This document shows positions 60,899 to 64,000 of a stretch of 64,000 nucleotides of DNA, piece by piece. Below the pieces are notes generated by a model, which ran no database searches, was not told the origin of the DNA, and saw only the letters and a program-made list of their open reading frames with translations. The DNA is from Halomonas sp. CH40 (lineage in GTDB: Bacteria > Pseudomonadota > Gammaproteobacteria > Pseudomonadales > Halomonadaceae). A program made the position numbers and the translations under genes. Location: positions 930,001 through 994,000 of the forward strand of contig CP112982.1 of the NCBI GenBank assembly GCA_041875495.1. The letters run 5' to 3'. Within the stretch, counting starts at the first letter, position 1, and every line of letters starts with the position of its first letter.

Positions 60899-62058
60899 AT
60901 GTTGATCATCCGACCGGTATGTTCCGGCGATCTGGATGCCTTGCTGGCGCTTGCCGAACAGGCAAAGCCACGGCTGACCAACCTGCCTGCCAGCCGAGAG
61001 CGCCTGGAAGAGCGGATTGCCCGCTCAGAAGCCGCCTTCAGTCGCGACGTTGAGTTCCCTGGCGACGAACACTACACCTTTGTTATTGAAAAGCAGGTTA
61101 TTGAAAAACAGGTTATTGAAAAGCAGGTTATTGAAAAGCAGGTCACTGAAAACAAGGCGACTCAACAAAAGCCGGGGAAGGCAGCGGCAGGCGCCACGGG
61201 AGAGGTGCTGGGTACGGCGACCATTCGCGCCCAGGCAGGGGCGGCGGAGGCGTATTATACCTACCGGCAGGAAACCCTGATCCACGCCTCCCAGCAGTTG
61301 AATGTGCGCCGTGAAGTGCAGACGCTTTCACTGTCCCATGAAGCCTCGGATGCCACCCTGCTGTGCGCCATGTCTTTGGACCCGCGCTACAAGGGCACTA
61401 CGGCAGAAAGCCTGTTACGCCGCGCGCGCCTGATGTTTATCGCCCAGTACCCTGAGCGTTTTTCACGCATTCTGGCGGTGGCATTCCCCGGTTATCTGGA
61501 TGCAAACAGTCAGTCGCCTTTCTGGGAAAGCGTCGGGCGGCACTTCTTCGCCCGCGGCTATCAGGAAATGAACCACATTGCCGGGGTGCGCTCGAAAAGC
61601 TTTATTGCTGAGGTAATGCCGCAGTTCCCGCTTTATCTGCCGCTGCTGACGCCTCAGGCAAGGGCGGCGATAGGGCGTGAGCACCCAGCTCACGAAGACG
61701 CTCTGGCAGAAATGCTGGCAGAAGGCTTTGTGCGCTCCCGGCACGTGGATATTTTCGACGCCGGGCCGATTGTCAAAGCCGAGCGTGACCGGCTGGAGAG
61801 TATTCGCCGCGCCGCCTGGCATCCGGTACGCATTCGCCCGGCACACACCCTGCCGGATGCAGAACCCGCCATGATTGCCAACCAGAAGCTGGGAGAGTTT
61901 CGCTGTCTGGTGGCGCGCTATGCGCTTTCCCCGACGGATCAGCTGATTCTCTCACCTGAAGACGCCGAGCACCTTGGCGTGGAAGAAGGGCGCGCCGTGT
62001 TGGCGGCACCGCTGGCGCTGTCGGCAGCAGTAGATGCCCACGATGAAGGAGAAATGTG

Positions 62059-62059
<1 letters not shown>
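60899..62059 (+). CDS. aruF: Arginine N-succinyltransferase, alpha subunit (AruF), with repeat insertion
   Basis: AruF and AruG form the heteromeric enzyme that succinylates arginine from succinyl-CoA, first step of the succinyltransferase pathway. The 386 residues show the family pattern (MLIIRPVCSGDLDALLALAEQA, ATLLCAMSLDPRYKG, SPFWESVGRHFFARGYQEMNHI, VDIFDAGPIVKAERD). P. aeruginosa AruF has about 340; the excess is mostly an insertion at about 62-105 consisting of four VIEKQ repeats, VTENK and a low-complexity Ala/Gly stretch, at a surface-loop position. It starts 10 bases after astC and overlaps aruG by one base. Confidence 0.92.
61082..61156 (+). repeat. In-frame 15-base repeat inside aruF (VIEKQ x4)
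   Basis: GTTATTGAAAARCAG is repeated four times head to tail (61082-61141), followed by a diverged fifth copy (61142-61156). The copies are identical apart from one A/G change, which implies recent expansion. The unit is a multiple of three, so copy changes lengthen or shorten AruF without shifting frame. Confidence 0.95.

Positions 62060-64000
<1,941 letters not shown>

Noticed and set aside
61082..61156. CRISPR-like array
   Set aside because: Repeats are 15 bases, directly abutting without spacers, and in frame within aruF; a coding tandem repeat.

Overview
The window is a contiguous piece of a moderately GC-rich gammaproteobacterial chromosome. Gene order and protein sequences point to the Halomonadaceae (Halomonas-like) within the Pseudomonas/Oceanospirillales branch. 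That placement is an inference from content: AlgC and DapD of the Pseudomonas type, uppS-cdsA-dxr in the Pseudomonas order, an AraC/GlxA-type ArgR beside the arginine succinyltransferase genes, and a CitAB-type two-component system with a tripartite tricarboxylate transporter. Nearly all of the window is core genome. I see no phage, insertion sequence, CRISPR array, rRNA or tRNA.

Layout. 1-2.1 kb: end of ftsE, ftsX, rpoH. 2.1-7 kb (minus): coaBC, dut, algC, argB, slmA. 7-10.7 kb: radC, rpmB-rpmG, mutM, rlmI. 10.8-16.5 kb: sensor kinase, response regulator and tctCBA, a carboxylate uptake module. 16.6-18.8 kb: ald, slyX, and a membrane-anchored cold-shock-domain protein. 18.8-26.6 kb (minus): map, glnD, dapC, an ArsC-like gene, dapD, dapE and a small unknown, a nitrogen-sensing and lysine/diaminopimelate block. 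26.6-48 kb (plus): the conserved rpsB-tsf-pyrH-frr-uppS-cdsA-dxr-rseP-bamA-skp-lpxD-fabZ-lpxA-lpxB-rnhB-dnaE-accA-tilS supercluster, covering translation, isoprenoids and phospholipids, outer-membrane assembly, lipid A, fatty acids and replication. 48-53.7 kb: ppx (minus), rho, ubiD, fre. 53.8-58.3 kb: a 43-residue membrane peptide, a leader region, a DAHP synthase gene, two unknowns, fabV and a small membrane protein. 58.4-64 kb: an ArgR-like regulator followed by argM-aruF-aruG-astD of the arginine succinyltransferase pathway, with astD cut by the window end.

The most interesting region is the 480 bases before the DAHP synthase gene. It holds two short unannotated reading frames, each with a tight cluster of Tyr, Trp and Phe codons. 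The first is followed by competing hairpins and an intrinsic terminator. The second has a strong ribosome binding site, is followed by two mutually exclusive hairpins, and stops two bases before the enzyme's start codon. I read this as a candidate double attenuator responding to all three aromatic amino acids. Other points of note are 15-base-period tandem repeats at four unrelated sites (one giving a VIEKQ repeat inside AruF), putative operators upstream of tctC and argM, a fabZ promoter inside a perfect inverted repeat, and the absence of trxA from its common place before rho.
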